Shown in pieces: positions 30,001-36,205 of a DNA stretch of 64,000 bases. The position numbers and the translations under genes are program-made. This DNA comes from Linyphia triangularis (lineage: Eukaryota; Arthropoda; Arachnida; Araneae; Linyphiidae): positions 49,767,214 to 49,831,213 of the forward strand of contig OZ021732.1 of the NCBI GenBank assembly GCA_963978545.1. The letters run 5' to 3'. Numbering within the stretch: the first letter of the stretch is position 1; each line of letters opens with the position of its first letter. A model generated the notes under the pieces. That model did not search any database, was not told the origin of the DNA, and was given only the letters and a program-made list of their open reading frames with translations.

Positions 30001-32986
30001 ATACATTTATTCAGTCTAGTGATTTAAACTACATTCCAATGTTATTTAAGGGAAATTATCAGCCTGTCCCTGTTTCATAGACCTAATATTTCATATTGTA
30101 GACCACATTAACTGCCAAAGTATTATTTTAAAGCATGGGTAATATTTTACTAAGGATAACCATAATAAAAGCTCATTAATTGCAAGTGAAGGTTTGGTTT
30201 ATCATATAGTTGGTGACAAGCGAGTATTTATAATAAAATGTGATTATATAATTTATTGATAAAAAATCACTTGAATTAGATATTACCCCAGCAAAGTGCT
30301 TCCATTTTAAAGCTTTTTTGTCTCATTGTAATTGAAACGAACTGTAATTGAATGAATGCAATAGAAATCTTTAAAAAATTTCTTGTCTCTTGTTCCAAAC
30401 TTTACTGTCTTCTCATCTAAAATTGTGTTGATTTTTTACTAATATTAACATATTTTTAATAGAGTTATAGCAGCAAAAAAGAAAGCTGAAGCTACACTTA
30501 CTGTGACTTGTACCAATGTCAGGTATCTAGAGCATGTGCAAGCTAAATTAACTGTGACTGCTGTTAGAAGAGGTGATCTGCACATTTATTTAACATCACC
30601 AATGGGAACGAAGTAAGTATGCTCATTAAATGACATCTCTTAATTATGTTATGTGTAATTCTATGCATGATGCACAAGACATTTTTCACTTTTATTTCTG
30701 CTCGTAAATAAATTAGAATTGTAAAATTAAAATGAATTTACTAGTTATGTTTTTGTTTTATTTTAGTTCGCAACAAAGTTATATGGACGAATAGTTATTT
30801 TAACTAGGTGAAATAAACATGTATAAGCCACCAACGCATGGGACCCAGATGTGTCTTGTTTGTCGAACGTTACAAATACATATTTGGCCTAATTAAAATA
30901 ATTATTTTTCTTTATAACTTTGCCATCAACTACTATCATATAGAAGAAAAAAAACGTAACTATTAGATTCATTAAAATTTTACAATTCTAATCTGCGTAC
31001 AAGTAGAAAACATGACAAAAATATCTGTGCATCATCCAGGGAATACCTAAAAATATAAATAGTTTGAATTATTTATCAATCTCTTTTGCTTAGTGAGTAT
31101 AGATACTTGTTATAATATGTAGATTATAAAGTTTGTGTTTTTTCTTATAAATTGAAACCTATTGAAACTACTTAAATTTTGCATTCTTTAATAGTGTTTT
31201 TATTCCCAATGTTTATATTTTATATATAAGCCGTGGAATAACATAATACATTTCTGAGTGTAAAAACATTTAAATTTACAATTTTTTTTGCATTTATACA
31301 AACTGTAATTGAAAAATATTATTTTGCACTTGGACGAATTTCATTTGTCAATGACTGACTTGTAGAAGAGTTTAAGCATGTATTTAAAATGTGTTTTGTA
31401 AAAATTGCCAAGTCTAATTATGTAATGGCCTATAATGTTACAATATAAACTAACCCCAACCTTATTGGAGTTAAATCAGAGGCTGATTTACAAGCAGGAT
31501 TAAAATGGACCATATGGCAAAGTACATATGGATGTTAATTGGAGATGGTAGTATTTATTGGCAAATAATTTCCATACAAGTTAATTAAACATTTTTTTTA
31601 TTCCTAATACTTTTATCATTCATATACAACAACAACAAAAATTCTAATTAATGACCCAATAATTATTTTGCTGTGCTGCAAAATCCTAAATCTGACCATT
31701 TTAAAAGGTTTTTAAAAATTAACATAAAGTCCTTAACATATGTGACATTATAAAACATAATTCAGTTTAGAAAAGAATGTGAATGAATACACTTAAAATG
31801 ATTGTATACTTAAGAACATGATACATGGCTCCAAATGCTCCAGATCTACGTTACTGGCCCAACGTCCCCCCGATGCCTCTAGAGCTGGTTTCCAGGATTG
31901 GCCTTTCATGTCTGTCCACATGTGGGGAGAAGACCCAAATGGAATCTGGAAACTTGAAGTCTTCAATGAAGCCAAACATTCAGGTGAATACTTATTGTAA
32001 AATTCAGGCAAAGCTTATTCTCTCTCTTTATTAAGAAAGATTGTTGCTCCAGATACAATAACGATGTTTGGTGATCTTTCAGTAACAATTCAAAACAAAA
32101 TGGAATTCTAGTATTCCCTACTAGGTGATGCAATCTTTTTGAGTTAAACTAAATTTGCACTTATCCTCTTTGTGTATCAGTAAATATTTTATTTTGACAC
32201 ATAACACAGATTTTAAACCCAGGAAACTTTACAAATCTAACTTTTCACAATGTTAATGACAAATTTACTTTGATTAGGGTCAGCTGTTTTAAAGGAATGG
32301 AATTTGGTCCTTTTTGGCACAACTGAAAATCCAGACGACTCTGTACGCAAGAAGGATTCATTTGGCCAGAGCTTTCGGAGAAAAAATGACGACTTGTTGA
32401 GTAAGGATCGTCACACTCATGAATCTAGAAGATCTTTTGATCAAAGTCCTCTGCCTAGAGTGCCTATCACATCAAGTGAAGAGTTAGAAACTATTGGTAA
32501 GTTGATGGTATAATTCTAAGTAAGTGGTTTGGAATTGCCCTTTTCAAATAGTGAGTGCATATTATATTTGTCTGCCTGTTAGCTTGTGCGTAAAATCTAG
32601 CTTGTCTTTTTTAAATATTTTAGTGCTCGATATCATAAGACAGTTTATCACCTTATATGCCTTGTCTAGATTCCTTATTATAATACATATTACCTAATGT
32701 GTAATTTTATTCTTAGACCACCTTCCAACACCTAACTTTAAATATGGAGAAGCTGATGGAGCATCACAACGTAATAATGGAAAAGTTATTGTAAATGACC
32801 TAATGATATTGCTATTATTATTCTGCATTGTTTTTATTCAACTGAGGTAATTTTTATTAAAAGCCTTTCTTTGCAAAGGACTATGACTTAAAGGTATGAA
32901 AAATGTAAATTTTAAGTAGAATATCACAGAATTGTGTGTAAATCTGTGATTTTACAATTTTACTTTGTTTCAGCCGTGTTAATTGA
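2915..32986 (+). CDS. Fur1: Furin-like proprotein convertase (subtilisin/kexin family), complete gene span
   Basis: This is a calcium-dependent serine endoprotease that cuts secretory precursors after paired basic residues in the trans-Golgi and endosomes. Joined exons: 2915-3091, 4095-4193, 4676-4780, 6309-6437, 12847-12923, 14107-14195, 22752-22924, 23529-23741, 24482-24582, 26815-26918, 27303-27420, 30463-30612, 31844-31983, 32278-32496, 32717-32846, 32974-32986. That gives about 678 residues. A weak signal segment (1-28) precedes the prodomain, with His69, an internal AKRS site (R75) and the RKKR107/D108 autocleavage site. The catalytic domain has D156, H197, N298 and S371; the spacings match human furin. 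The P domain spans about 450-575, with RGD at 498-500. No cysteine-rich region follows. A hydrophobic stretch (about 659-674) lies almost at the C-terminus. The start is the first ATG after an in-frame TGA at 2882. Furin and not PC7 is indicated by [11 protein letters not shown] and by [10 protein letters not shown]. The symbol assumes orthology to arthropod furin 1, which is not proven here. Confidence 0.9.
3736..4024. mobile_element. 289-bp MITE in convertase intron 1, 8-bp target duplication
   Basis: Perfect direct repeats TGTCAGAA at 3728-3735 and 4025-4032 flank a segment with CATAG...CTATG ends. Inside are a G14 run (3763-3776) near the left end and C-rich runs, including C25 (3984-4008), near the right end, so the two halves are partly complementary. 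An 8-bp duplication is typical of hAT or P-type elements. There is no coding capacity, so it is non-autonomous. Confidence 0.7.
4095..4193 (+). CDS. Fur1: Convertase exon 2: prodomain, internal cleavage site
   Basis: Residues 60-92, phase 0 at both ends (acceptor ttttcag, donor gtacaa). It contains [11 protein letters not shown]. His69 falls at the same number as the pH-sensor histidine of human furin, and AKR75/S matches the secondary prodomain cleavage site. Confidence 0.88.
4676..4780 (+). CDS. Fur1: Convertase exon 3: autocleavage site RKKR
   Basis: Residues 93-127, phase 0. SRKKR107/D108 is the primary prodomain processing site, followed by the conserved lead-in [10 protein letters not shown] of the catalytic domain. 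Acceptor caccag, donor gtaatt. Confidence 0.92.
4781..6308 (+). other. Convertase intron 3
   Basis: 1.5 kb of AT-rich intron with GT...AG ends. I found no additional exon, inverted-repeat element or structured motif apart from short T and A homopolymers (for example near 5626-5651). Confidence 0.6.
6309..6437 (+). CDS. Fur1: Convertase exon 4: catalytic aspartate
   Basis: Residues 128-170, phase 0. It carries [17 protein letters not shown] with catalytic Asp156. Acceptor ttttacag, donor gtaatc. The following intron has received the LTR retrotransposon. Confidence 0.94.
6670..7135 (-). repeat. 3' LTR of the gypsy element
   Basis: 466 bp, nearly identical to 12099-12564. The mismatches I see are at 6783/12212, 6842/12271 and 6896/12325. 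It reads TGTTGCAC...TTCGTAACA on the minus strand and abuts the polypurine tract at 7136. Confidence 0.95.
7136..7148 (-). other. Polypurine tract
   Basis: The minus strand reads AAGAAGGGGGAAA directly before the 3' LTR. This is the expected position and composition for the plus-strand primer of reverse transcription. Confidence 0.85.
7196..8551 (-). pseudogene. Pol: integrase portion (Ty3/gypsy)
   Basis: A 451-codon open segment following the in-frame TGA at 8582-8584. It shows the zinc-binding pair H107/H114 with CKSC at 141-144, then the core D176, D236 and E272 (35 residues between the last two, the D,D35E pattern). It ends in a chromodomain-free tail and a stop 48 bp before the polypurine tract. 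It would insert the cDNA into host DNA. The segment is intact in itself but upstream stops cut it off from the rest of pol. The frame is shared with the protease, RT and RNase H segments. Confidence 0.93.
8582..8998 (-). pseudogene. Pol: RNase H portion
   Basis: A 138-codon segment between two in-frame TGAs (9047-9049 and 8582-8584). It has the Ty3/gypsy RNase H signature [18 protein letters not shown], the glutamate helix [14 protein letters not shown], and [12 protein letters not shown]. It would degrade the RNA strand of the RNA/DNA hybrid. It is in frame with its neighbours, so each break is a single stop codon, not a frameshift. Confidence 0.92.
9047..9802 (-). pseudogene. Pol: reverse transcriptase portion
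   Basis: A 251-codon segment with RT motifs in order: [31 protein letters not shown] (catalytic Asp), [14 protein letters not shown], and the active-site YLDD at about 134-137. The thumb start [10 protein letters not shown] follows. It is bounded by in-frame TGAs at 9803-9805 and 9047-9049. Confidence 0.95.
9803..10849 (-). pseudogene. Pol N-terminus: protease portion
   Basis: The open pol frame extends from 10849, overlapping the end of gag by about 52 nt, down to the TGA at 9803-9805. The retropepsin active site DSGA sits in [13 protein letters not shown], with the second conserved segment ILGLDFL downstream. The frame is -1 relative to gag, so this part would be made only after frameshifting. 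The useful coding part begins after the putative slip site at 10801-10807. Confidence 0.9.
10798..12066 (-). pseudogene. Gag with zinc knuckle, one internal TGA
   Basis: 423 codons from the ATG at 12066, broken by an in-frame TGA at 11665-11667 into 133 and about 288 codons. The N-terminal part is a predicted coiled coil with internal repeats ([10 protein letters not shown] occurs twice, matching a 33-bp DNA duplication near 11935-11995). The middle resembles the gypsy capsid region. The C-terminus has one CCHC knuckle, [14 protein letters not shown]. It would build the particle shell and bind RNA. The stop codon TAA directly follows a GTTAAAC heptamer. Confidence 0.9.
10801..10807 (-). promoter_or_regulatory. 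Putative -1 frameshift heptamer G-TTA-AAC between gag and pol
   Basis: In gag frame the minus strand reads CAG TTA AAC TAA. Pol is in the -1 frame and is open from here. GUUAAAC is a slippery heptamer of the type used for -1 frameshifting. The next 60 nt are GC-rich and contain CTCGCGAG and a GTGG-TGCC-CCAC hairpin option. Confidence 0.6.
12081..12097 (-). other. Primer binding site, tRNA-Leu type
   Basis: The minus strand reads TGGTGTCAGAAGTGGGA, one base inside the 5' LTR. This is complementary to a tRNA 3' end finishing CCCACTTCTGACACCA, which is the acceptor and T-arm sequence I associate with eukaryotic tRNA-Leu(CAA). Confidence 0.75.
12099..12564 (-). repeat. 5' LTR with TATA box and polyadenylation signal
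   Basis: 466 bp, reading from TGTTGCAC to TTCGTAACA on the minus strand. TATATAAAAG lies at 12347-12356, about 208 nt into the LTR, and AATAAA lies at 12155-12160, about 405 nt in. Together they give a plausible U3-R-U5 layout. It could drive antisense transcription across convertase intron 4. Confidence 0.93.
12847..12923 (+). CDS. Fur1: Convertase exon 5
   Basis: Residues 171-195 plus two bases of Arg196. [20 protein letters not shown] matches the furin segment between the catalytic Asp and His, including the acidic calcium-site region. Acceptor tttcag, donor gtaaat, leaving phase 2. Confidence 0.92.
12924..14106 (+). other. Convertase intron 5
   Basis: 1.2 kb of AT-rich intron (gtaaat...ctag). 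No element or further exon was recognised. The open frame at 13554-13838 is low-complexity and lacks splice logic. Confidence 0.6.
14107..14195 (+). CDS. Fur1: Convertase exon 6: catalytic histidine
   Basis: It completes Arg196 and carries H197 in [20 protein letters not shown], the subtilisin/kexin His motif, 41 residues after Asp156 as in furin. Donor gtaagt. The next intron is 8.5 kb and packed with transposons. Confidence 0.94.
14196..17816 (+). other. Convertase intron 6, left part
   Basis: Mostly AT-rich sequence without a recognisable gene. Around 16110-16650 the minus strand holds scattered protein-like segments in shifting frames (see the separate entry). Near 16861-16910 a 27-bp phrase (gttgaaaaatttacaaatga...) is repeated in tandem. 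A poly-A run lies at about 17431-17449. Confidence 0.55.
16115..16650 (-). pseudogene. Unidentified degraded coding-like segment
   Basis: The minus strand contains acidic and basic protein-like stretches spread over several frames. One is a 66-codon open frame (16115-16315) that includes [20 protein letters not shown]. Upstream, in another frame, is [11 protein letters not shown]. The composition is unlike the surrounding intron, and intermittent stops suggest a decayed retrocopy or transposon gene. I do not recognise the family, and no poly-A tail or terminal repeats are evident. Confidence 0.25.
17817..18208. mobile_element. 392-bp hAT-like MITE with perfect 8-bp duplication
   Basis: The flanking duplication is CTGAACAA (17809-17816 and 18209-18216). 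Terminal inverted repeats begin TAGGGTGGGCCGAAAA and stay recognisable for about 60 bp, including TTTGGGAATA and GCGGAAAAGTTGC. Inside, a segment around tattgagcaaaat...gaaattttgtgtgtgttc occurs twice in the same orientation. The TAGGG ends and the 8-bp duplication with T at 2 and A at 7 fit hAT. It has no coding capacity. Confidence 0.85.
19200..19446 (+). pseudogene. piggyBac transposase fossil
   Basis: In one frame [13 protein letters not shown], a stop, then [20 protein letters not shown] followed by WLKW (about 19329-19440). This is the piggyBac signature around the MGGVD motif, which carries the last catalytic Asp. A degraded RWKDC-like segment precedes it. Several stops and frame changes make it non-functional. 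It sits in the intron on the gene's own strand. Confidence 0.8.
19539..19720. repeat. ccgcgaatt-rich direct repeat, copy 1
   Basis: It starts with ccgcgaattagcggaaatcc, given twice in succession, and runs through ...cggctgaaaatcccg... to a cagccttttccttcatttcc end. It recurs at about 19918-20080 in the same order. The internal short inverted phrase ttcgcgga/tccgcgaa could fold. Confidence 0.65.
19918..20080. repeat. ccgcgaatt-rich direct repeat, copy 2
   Basis: Second, more diverged copy of 19539-19720. It shares gattc.tccgcgaatt.gcgg, cgtattgaaaa(g/a)tc.g and the closing cctaaaatgttt landmarks. It lies within the piggyBac span. Confidence 0.6.
20277..22174. mobile_element. CAGGGTGTCCAG element, copy 1 (nested in piggyBac)
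   Basis: Perfect 12-bp inverted ends CAGGGTGTCCAG...CTGGACACCCTG are flanked by a 5-bp duplication TATTA (20272-20276 and 22175-22179). It shares ends and much internal sequence with 36206-38537. The interior has phrases rich in cgctatcgcc/gatatttac and no transposase frame. CAGGG termini suit hAT. The 5-bp duplication is shorter than the usual 8 and is repeated in other elements here. Confidence 0.82.
22752..22924 (+). CDS. Fur1: Convertase exon 7
   Basis: Residues 226-283. It includes [17 protein letters not shown] and [17 protein letters not shown], a highly conserved substrate-pocket segment of furin-type convertases. Acceptor tgtatag, donor gtttcg, ending in phase 0. Confidence 0.94.
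22925..23528 (+). other. Convertase intron 7
   Basis: About 600 bp, AT-rich, gtttcg...ttaag. Nothing else was recognised. The acceptor AAG/GGAAGG is weak in pyrimidines but the frame requires it. Confidence 0.6.
23529..23741 (+). CDS. Fur1: Convertase exon 8: oxyanion-hole asparagine
   Basis: Residues 284-354, phase 0. WASGNGG places Asn298, the oxyanion-hole residue, 101 residues after the catalytic His as in furin. [12 protein letters not shown] and [18 protein letters not shown] follow. Donor gtgagt. Confidence 0.95.
23742..24481 (+). other. Convertase intron 8
   Basis: 740 bp, AT-rich, without a recognisable element. Acceptor gtgaag. Confidence 0.6.
24482..24582 (+). CDS. Fur1: Convertase exon 9: catalytic serine
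   Basis: Residues 355-387 plus two bases of Asn388. [13 protein letters not shown] carries Ser371, 73 residues after the oxyanion Asn as in furin. Donor gtaaac. Intron 9 follows, with plain AT-rich sequence at 24583-25622. Confidence 0.95.
25623..26384 (+). mobile_element. hAT-like element with 5-bp duplication in convertase intron 9
   Basis: The 5-bp duplication TATTA (25618-25622 and 26385-26389) flanks imperfect inverted ends CATGGTTTGTACG and CATAGTTCGTACA. The interior holds a decayed hAT transposase segment. The ends also carry runs like ccttgaaaagtgcttg and cttaaaaagtacttaaaagtc, similar to those in the 27870 element. Confidence 0.75.
26000..26165 (+). pseudogene. hAT transposase fossil
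   Basis: [10 protein letters not shown] in one frame is followed, after a frame change, by [10 protein letters not shown] and then [10 protein letters not shown]. This order (LFDESLN...KQMDVHVR.W...Q...S.FMGHATA) is a conserved block of hAT transposases. Interrupted frames and internal stops make it non-functional. Confidence 0.75.
26815..26918 (+). CDS. Fur1: Convertase exon 10
   Basis: It completes Asn388 and runs [20 protein letters not shown] to WITNGVGRN, with one base of Val423. This is the end of the catalytic domain. Acceptor ttttag, donor gttagt. Confidence 0.93.
27303..27420 (+). CDS. Fur1: Convertase exon 11
   Basis: [20 protein letters not shown] closes the catalytic domain, then [13 protein letters not shown] starts the P domain. 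Acceptor tgttag, donor gtaagt, phase 2 at the end (Lys462 split). Confidence 0.94.
27870..28258. mobile_element. CAGGGTTCCCAC element, 389 bp, in convertase intron 11
   Basis: Perfect 12-bp inverted ends CAGGGTTCCCAC/GTGGGAACCCTG, with near-matching 5-bp flanks TTACC and TTGCC. The arms hold many variants of the phrase ccttgaaaa/ccttaaaag. Short and non-coding, it is a MITE of the same general class as 20277 and 25623. Confidence 0.75.
28680..29149 (+). other. Moderately GC-rich intron segment with a 48-codon open frame
   Basis: Within intron 11, about 28850-29030 is richer in CpG (tcggcgatc, gcgggacac, aacgcggtg, ccgaacgtg). An ATG at 29002 opens 48 codons starting [12 protein letters not shown], signal-like but without known homology. 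It may be part of a transposon or an internal promoter. I cannot choose between them. Confidence 0.25.
29155..29660 (-). pseudogene. Tc1/mariner-like transposase fossil
   Basis: Reading the minus strand, decayed Tc1-type motifs occur in order: [22 protein letters not shown], a later [13 protein letters not shown] (29172-29216) matching the [10 protein letters not shown] block that carries the second catalytic Asp, then the C-terminal lead. Frame changes and stops are frequent. Terminal repeats were not located. Confidence 0.7.
30463..30612 (+). CDS. Fur1: Convertase exon 12: P domain with RGD
   Basis: It completes Lys462 and runs to Lys512 (split). [20 protein letters not shown] precedes [16 protein letters not shown]. 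The RGD falls at 498-500 in this model and is conserved in furins. Acceptor aatag, donor gtaagt. Confidence 0.94.
30613..31843 (+). other. Convertase intron 12
   Basis: 1.2 kb of AT-rich intron. The only structure seen is a short palindromic phrase AATCAGAGGCTGATT near 31477. No exon or element is called. Confidence 0.55.
31844..31983 (+). CDS. Fur1: Convertase exon 13: P domain
   Basis: [20 protein letters not shown], then [20 protein letters not shown], the conserved P-domain core. Acceptor gctccag, donor gtgaat, with Gly559 split. Confidence 0.94.
32278..32496 (+). CDS. Fur1: Convertase exon 14: end of P domain and charged linker
   Basis: [19 protein letters not shown] closes the P domain (about residue 575). 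A polar, basic, Ser-rich linker follows ([19 protein letters not shown]... [19 protein letters not shown]) where cysteine-rich furin repeats would lie in longer convertases. Donor gtaagt. Confidence 0.92.
32717..32846 (+). CDS. Fur1: Convertase exon 15: hydrophobic C-terminal segment
   Basis: [15 protein letters not shown]..., then [15 protein letters not shown], a hydrophobic stretch of 15-16 residues. If the donor gtaatt at 32847 is not used, the frame reads straight into AGG TAA (stop at 32848-32850). If it is used, exon 16 adds four residues. Both versions leave almost nothing after the hydrophobic part. Confidence 0.85.
32974..32986 (+). CDS. Fur1: Convertase exon 16 (optional terminal mini-exon)
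   Basis: After acceptor tttgtttcag the frame completes Ser675 and reads RVN and a TGA. The 13-nt coding part is consistent in frame, but the unspliced alternative in exon 15 also stops, so this exon is uncertain. Confidence 0.4.
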
Positions 32987-33596
32987 AAGATTATTTTAAC
33001 TTTACAATTTTTATTTTCAATTTTTACTTTACATCGCATCATACTCAAAGCATATATTTTTACACAGTGAGTGTTTCAATTAAAACACTATTTTTTTACA
33101 ATTTTTTTAATAGTGATTTTTACACAATCTCTTACTCATTACTTATATATAAATACTTAGAATTTTACCTACTGATTGAATTCAGACAAAATTCTTGTCC
33201 ATTTTTGGCATTGTTATTATTGTCTCAACCTTGCATTTGACTTGGTATTGTTTTATTTGTTATAAAAATTAATGACATTTTTTAATGTGTCACTAATTTT
33301 GATTATCACTAACCTATTTTTAAATTTTTTATTTATAACTTTTGTGTTTATAAATTAACGGCTTTTTAAATCCAACAATTTTTAATTTTTCTTGGATTTC
33401 ATATCTATTTTGCAAATAAATAAAATTCAAAGTTATTTTAGTTGTAGAAACTAAACAAAAACACCTTACTTTATTATATACCTAATGCACAGGGTTTTAT
33501 AATTGTGTTTTATTTACTTGTCAGTATTAATGCCTTGTGGTTTTGGAGTTGATGATATTATGAAAATGACTTTATGTTCTTGTATTATTAAATCTC

Positions 33597-33608
33597 AATA
33601 AAAATAAA
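33597..33608 (+). other. Tandem polyadenylation signals for the convertase
   Basis: AATAAAAATAAA lies about 610-740 nt after the possible stop codons, on the coding strand. It is a plausible end of the 3' untranslated region just before the transposon at 33808. Confidence 0.45.
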
Positions 33609-33807
33609 TTTTCATCTGGAAATTCATTTTGATTTTATAAAGATGGTTGCTTCACAACAAATAAAAGGTAAACTACCCTCTACCAGAATTTTCGTAGAAT
33701 TGCTGCAATGAAGTTTTAAATCGTAAAATATTTCTACAGAGGATTAGTGCAATATATTTAACTATTAAATGATTTGTCTTATTTTTCAATGTTTAAAGAA
33801 GAATACA

Positions 33808-35795
33808 CAGGGATGTAAGAACTGCTCTAATTGCGCCGAAGTGTGCCAAACTGACTACTTAGAACCAAAAACCTCTTTTCGGTCAAGATTGCGCCGTACT
33901 GCGCCAAAAGATCATTTTTTGGCTTCAAAAACTACTTGATGAGAATTTTGGCTCAAAATGTTAAAAAAAATTATCATGGAACGTCACCAACAAAGCGATA
34001 AAGAGTATTTTGCACTTCAAGGGCTTTTTTCGTCGGCGTGCCAGAAAGGGTTCACATTTTTAATATACATATTACAATCTCTCAGTTTTGTTGTAAGTTT
34101 TCTGTGTGCATCTGGTTTAAATCTGTTTTCTTGGCTGATTTTAGTTATAGAAAATTAATATTTTTCTTTTTACTTATAGAATACATGGTTATTTTTAGAA
34201 TTTTTTTTTTACCGTGGCTCCGTGCTAAAATTAGAATACAAGTATTGTATTTTTCACACAAGCAATCTTTGTGCATCCTGTTTAGATTTGCTCTCTTGCC
34301 TGGTTTTAATAATAAAGAAATACATAGCTTTCTTTAGGCTCAAAGAAAACACCAATATCTTTTTAAATTTCTAAACTTCTTAATCCAATTGACAGCCCCC
34401 CCCCCCCCCCCCACACTTTTGGGCTTAACTTCTAATTCATCGGTAAAACGAGATTTGAACTTGCTGTGGTGATTAGGTGGAAGGATTGGCGACTATGAGT
34501 AAATGATTTTTTGGCAACCCTGGATGTTGGATCATGATTTTTTCTTGTATTTACAAATATTTGTTCCTTTAAATTAGCTGTAGGAAAGATCAGGGTTTCG
34601 CGGCAGTATGGCCCTTGCACCGTTAAACTTCAACCAACCAACCATAGGGATTCACGCTTTGTGTTCAAACTGTAGAAGGCATGAAATCAATCTTTATGCA
34701 TCCAATTTGGATTTATTTTCTTGCCTGGTTGTAACTAAAGATAATAAATATTTTTCCTAATACTTAAAGAGTACATGATTATTTTTAGCATATATTAAAA
34801 AAAATCTTAACAAATATGTCTTTTTTTGTTTAGATTACATAAAGCACAGACTTAAGATCTTCATTTTGTTTCCATTGATCTTCAGATTTCACATAGGAAC
34901 CCTCTATAATCTATTTAGACAATGGAGAATGTTAGAAAACAAACCATTACAAAAATTAATACTTTTCAACTTGCCTTGTTTTAATTTATTATTTAATTAC
35001 ATTAGAAGTTTTTTTTTATATATAAATTAAATGTTTGTATAATTGTCGAATTTCAGTTAAAGGTTTTAATTTTTTTGAGTTAAAAAAAAAATTATCTTTC
35101 AATAAACAAATAGCCCTAAAAACCTTCTAAGTGAAGCTATCGGTCCAAACAAGTTATGAAATCTAATGCTTGACGCTAAGCAGCCTTGTTTAACTTTTTT
35201 GTGTGTGTGGGGAGGGGGGGGGGGGTACTTTGCATAAAATTAAATTATTTAAGATTATTGGGAAGAACTTCTATAGGTAGTTAGTACTAGGCAGGCTAGA
35301 GTTTTTAAAGAAAAAAATCTTATTTCATCAGTTGTTAAAAGTAGCTCAAACTGAGAATATTTCGAAAAACTTTCAGTGATGGACCGAACCTTATGATATC
35401 ATTGAAAACTTTCTAATATTTTAATTGTTGGGAAAGTGGTTAATAATTAATTTTTTTATTACCCAAGTATTAATGAGAAGAAAGAAAAAAAAAAAAAACG
35501 TAGTGCCTTGTTTGTAAATGAATGTCATGCTTTTTAATTTATCTTTTGAGTAATGTATTCAAATTAATTAATGTAAATTTAGAATGCAAACGTATTTATA
35601 TAAAGAACAAGTTACACCTTTTTTTTACTTTAAATTAATTTAAAATATCAAGGTTGAAGTATACAAAAATATTTGGTGCATCACTAATTTAAATGGAATA
35701 ATTTATTGCTCCAAAACCACATTTTGCTGCTCCAAAATCGTATTTTTACTGCTCCGACAGTGCTCCAAAATCAAATTTTGGTACTTACATCACTG
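33808..35795. mobile_element. 2-kb hAT-like element downstream of the convertase
   Basis: Inverted ends CAGGGATGTAAG and CAGTGATGTAAG are flanked by a perfect 6-bp duplication AATACA (33802-33807 and 35796-35801). Inside, a phrase around tgtgcatc.tgttta.at.tg.t.tcttg.ctg.tt recurs at about 34105, 34270 and 34697. A poly-C run (about 34388-34411) and a poly-G run (about 35212-35225) are present. No transposase frame remains. Confidence 0.72.
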
Positions 35796-36205
35796 AATAC
35801 ATCAAAAAATAATAATTGCAAGCAATTGATTTTTAAATTTTTTTTTTCTTTTTTTTTATGTAACTTTATCATTAATTCTACTTTCTAATTCTGCTAAAAA
35901 AAAATACCCAAGAATTTGAAGCTGACAATACTTTATTAATATGATTAATATTTTTACTTAACTGTTTTATACCGATGAGGTGCATAAGGGTTATCTCCGG
36001 TTCAGGGCAGCTTTTCTTTCCAATCACCAGTATGGCTATCATAGAAGACCTATTTCCTTCAATTCCATCTCAACCTGGGCTTTCTTCACTTCCTTTTACT
36101 GTCTGACTCTCAGATCAATGCTATTCTAGTTGGATCCTGTAGGTGACACTTTAATTATGTGTCGCTCCATTATTGCCCATCTACATTTCTTCAATTCATC
36201 TGTTA

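Noticed and set aside
34410..34625. Possible tRNA-derived SINE in the 33808 element (AGTTCAAATCT resembles a B box)
   Set aside because: No A box at the right distance and no tRNA fold. The phrase alone is too weak.
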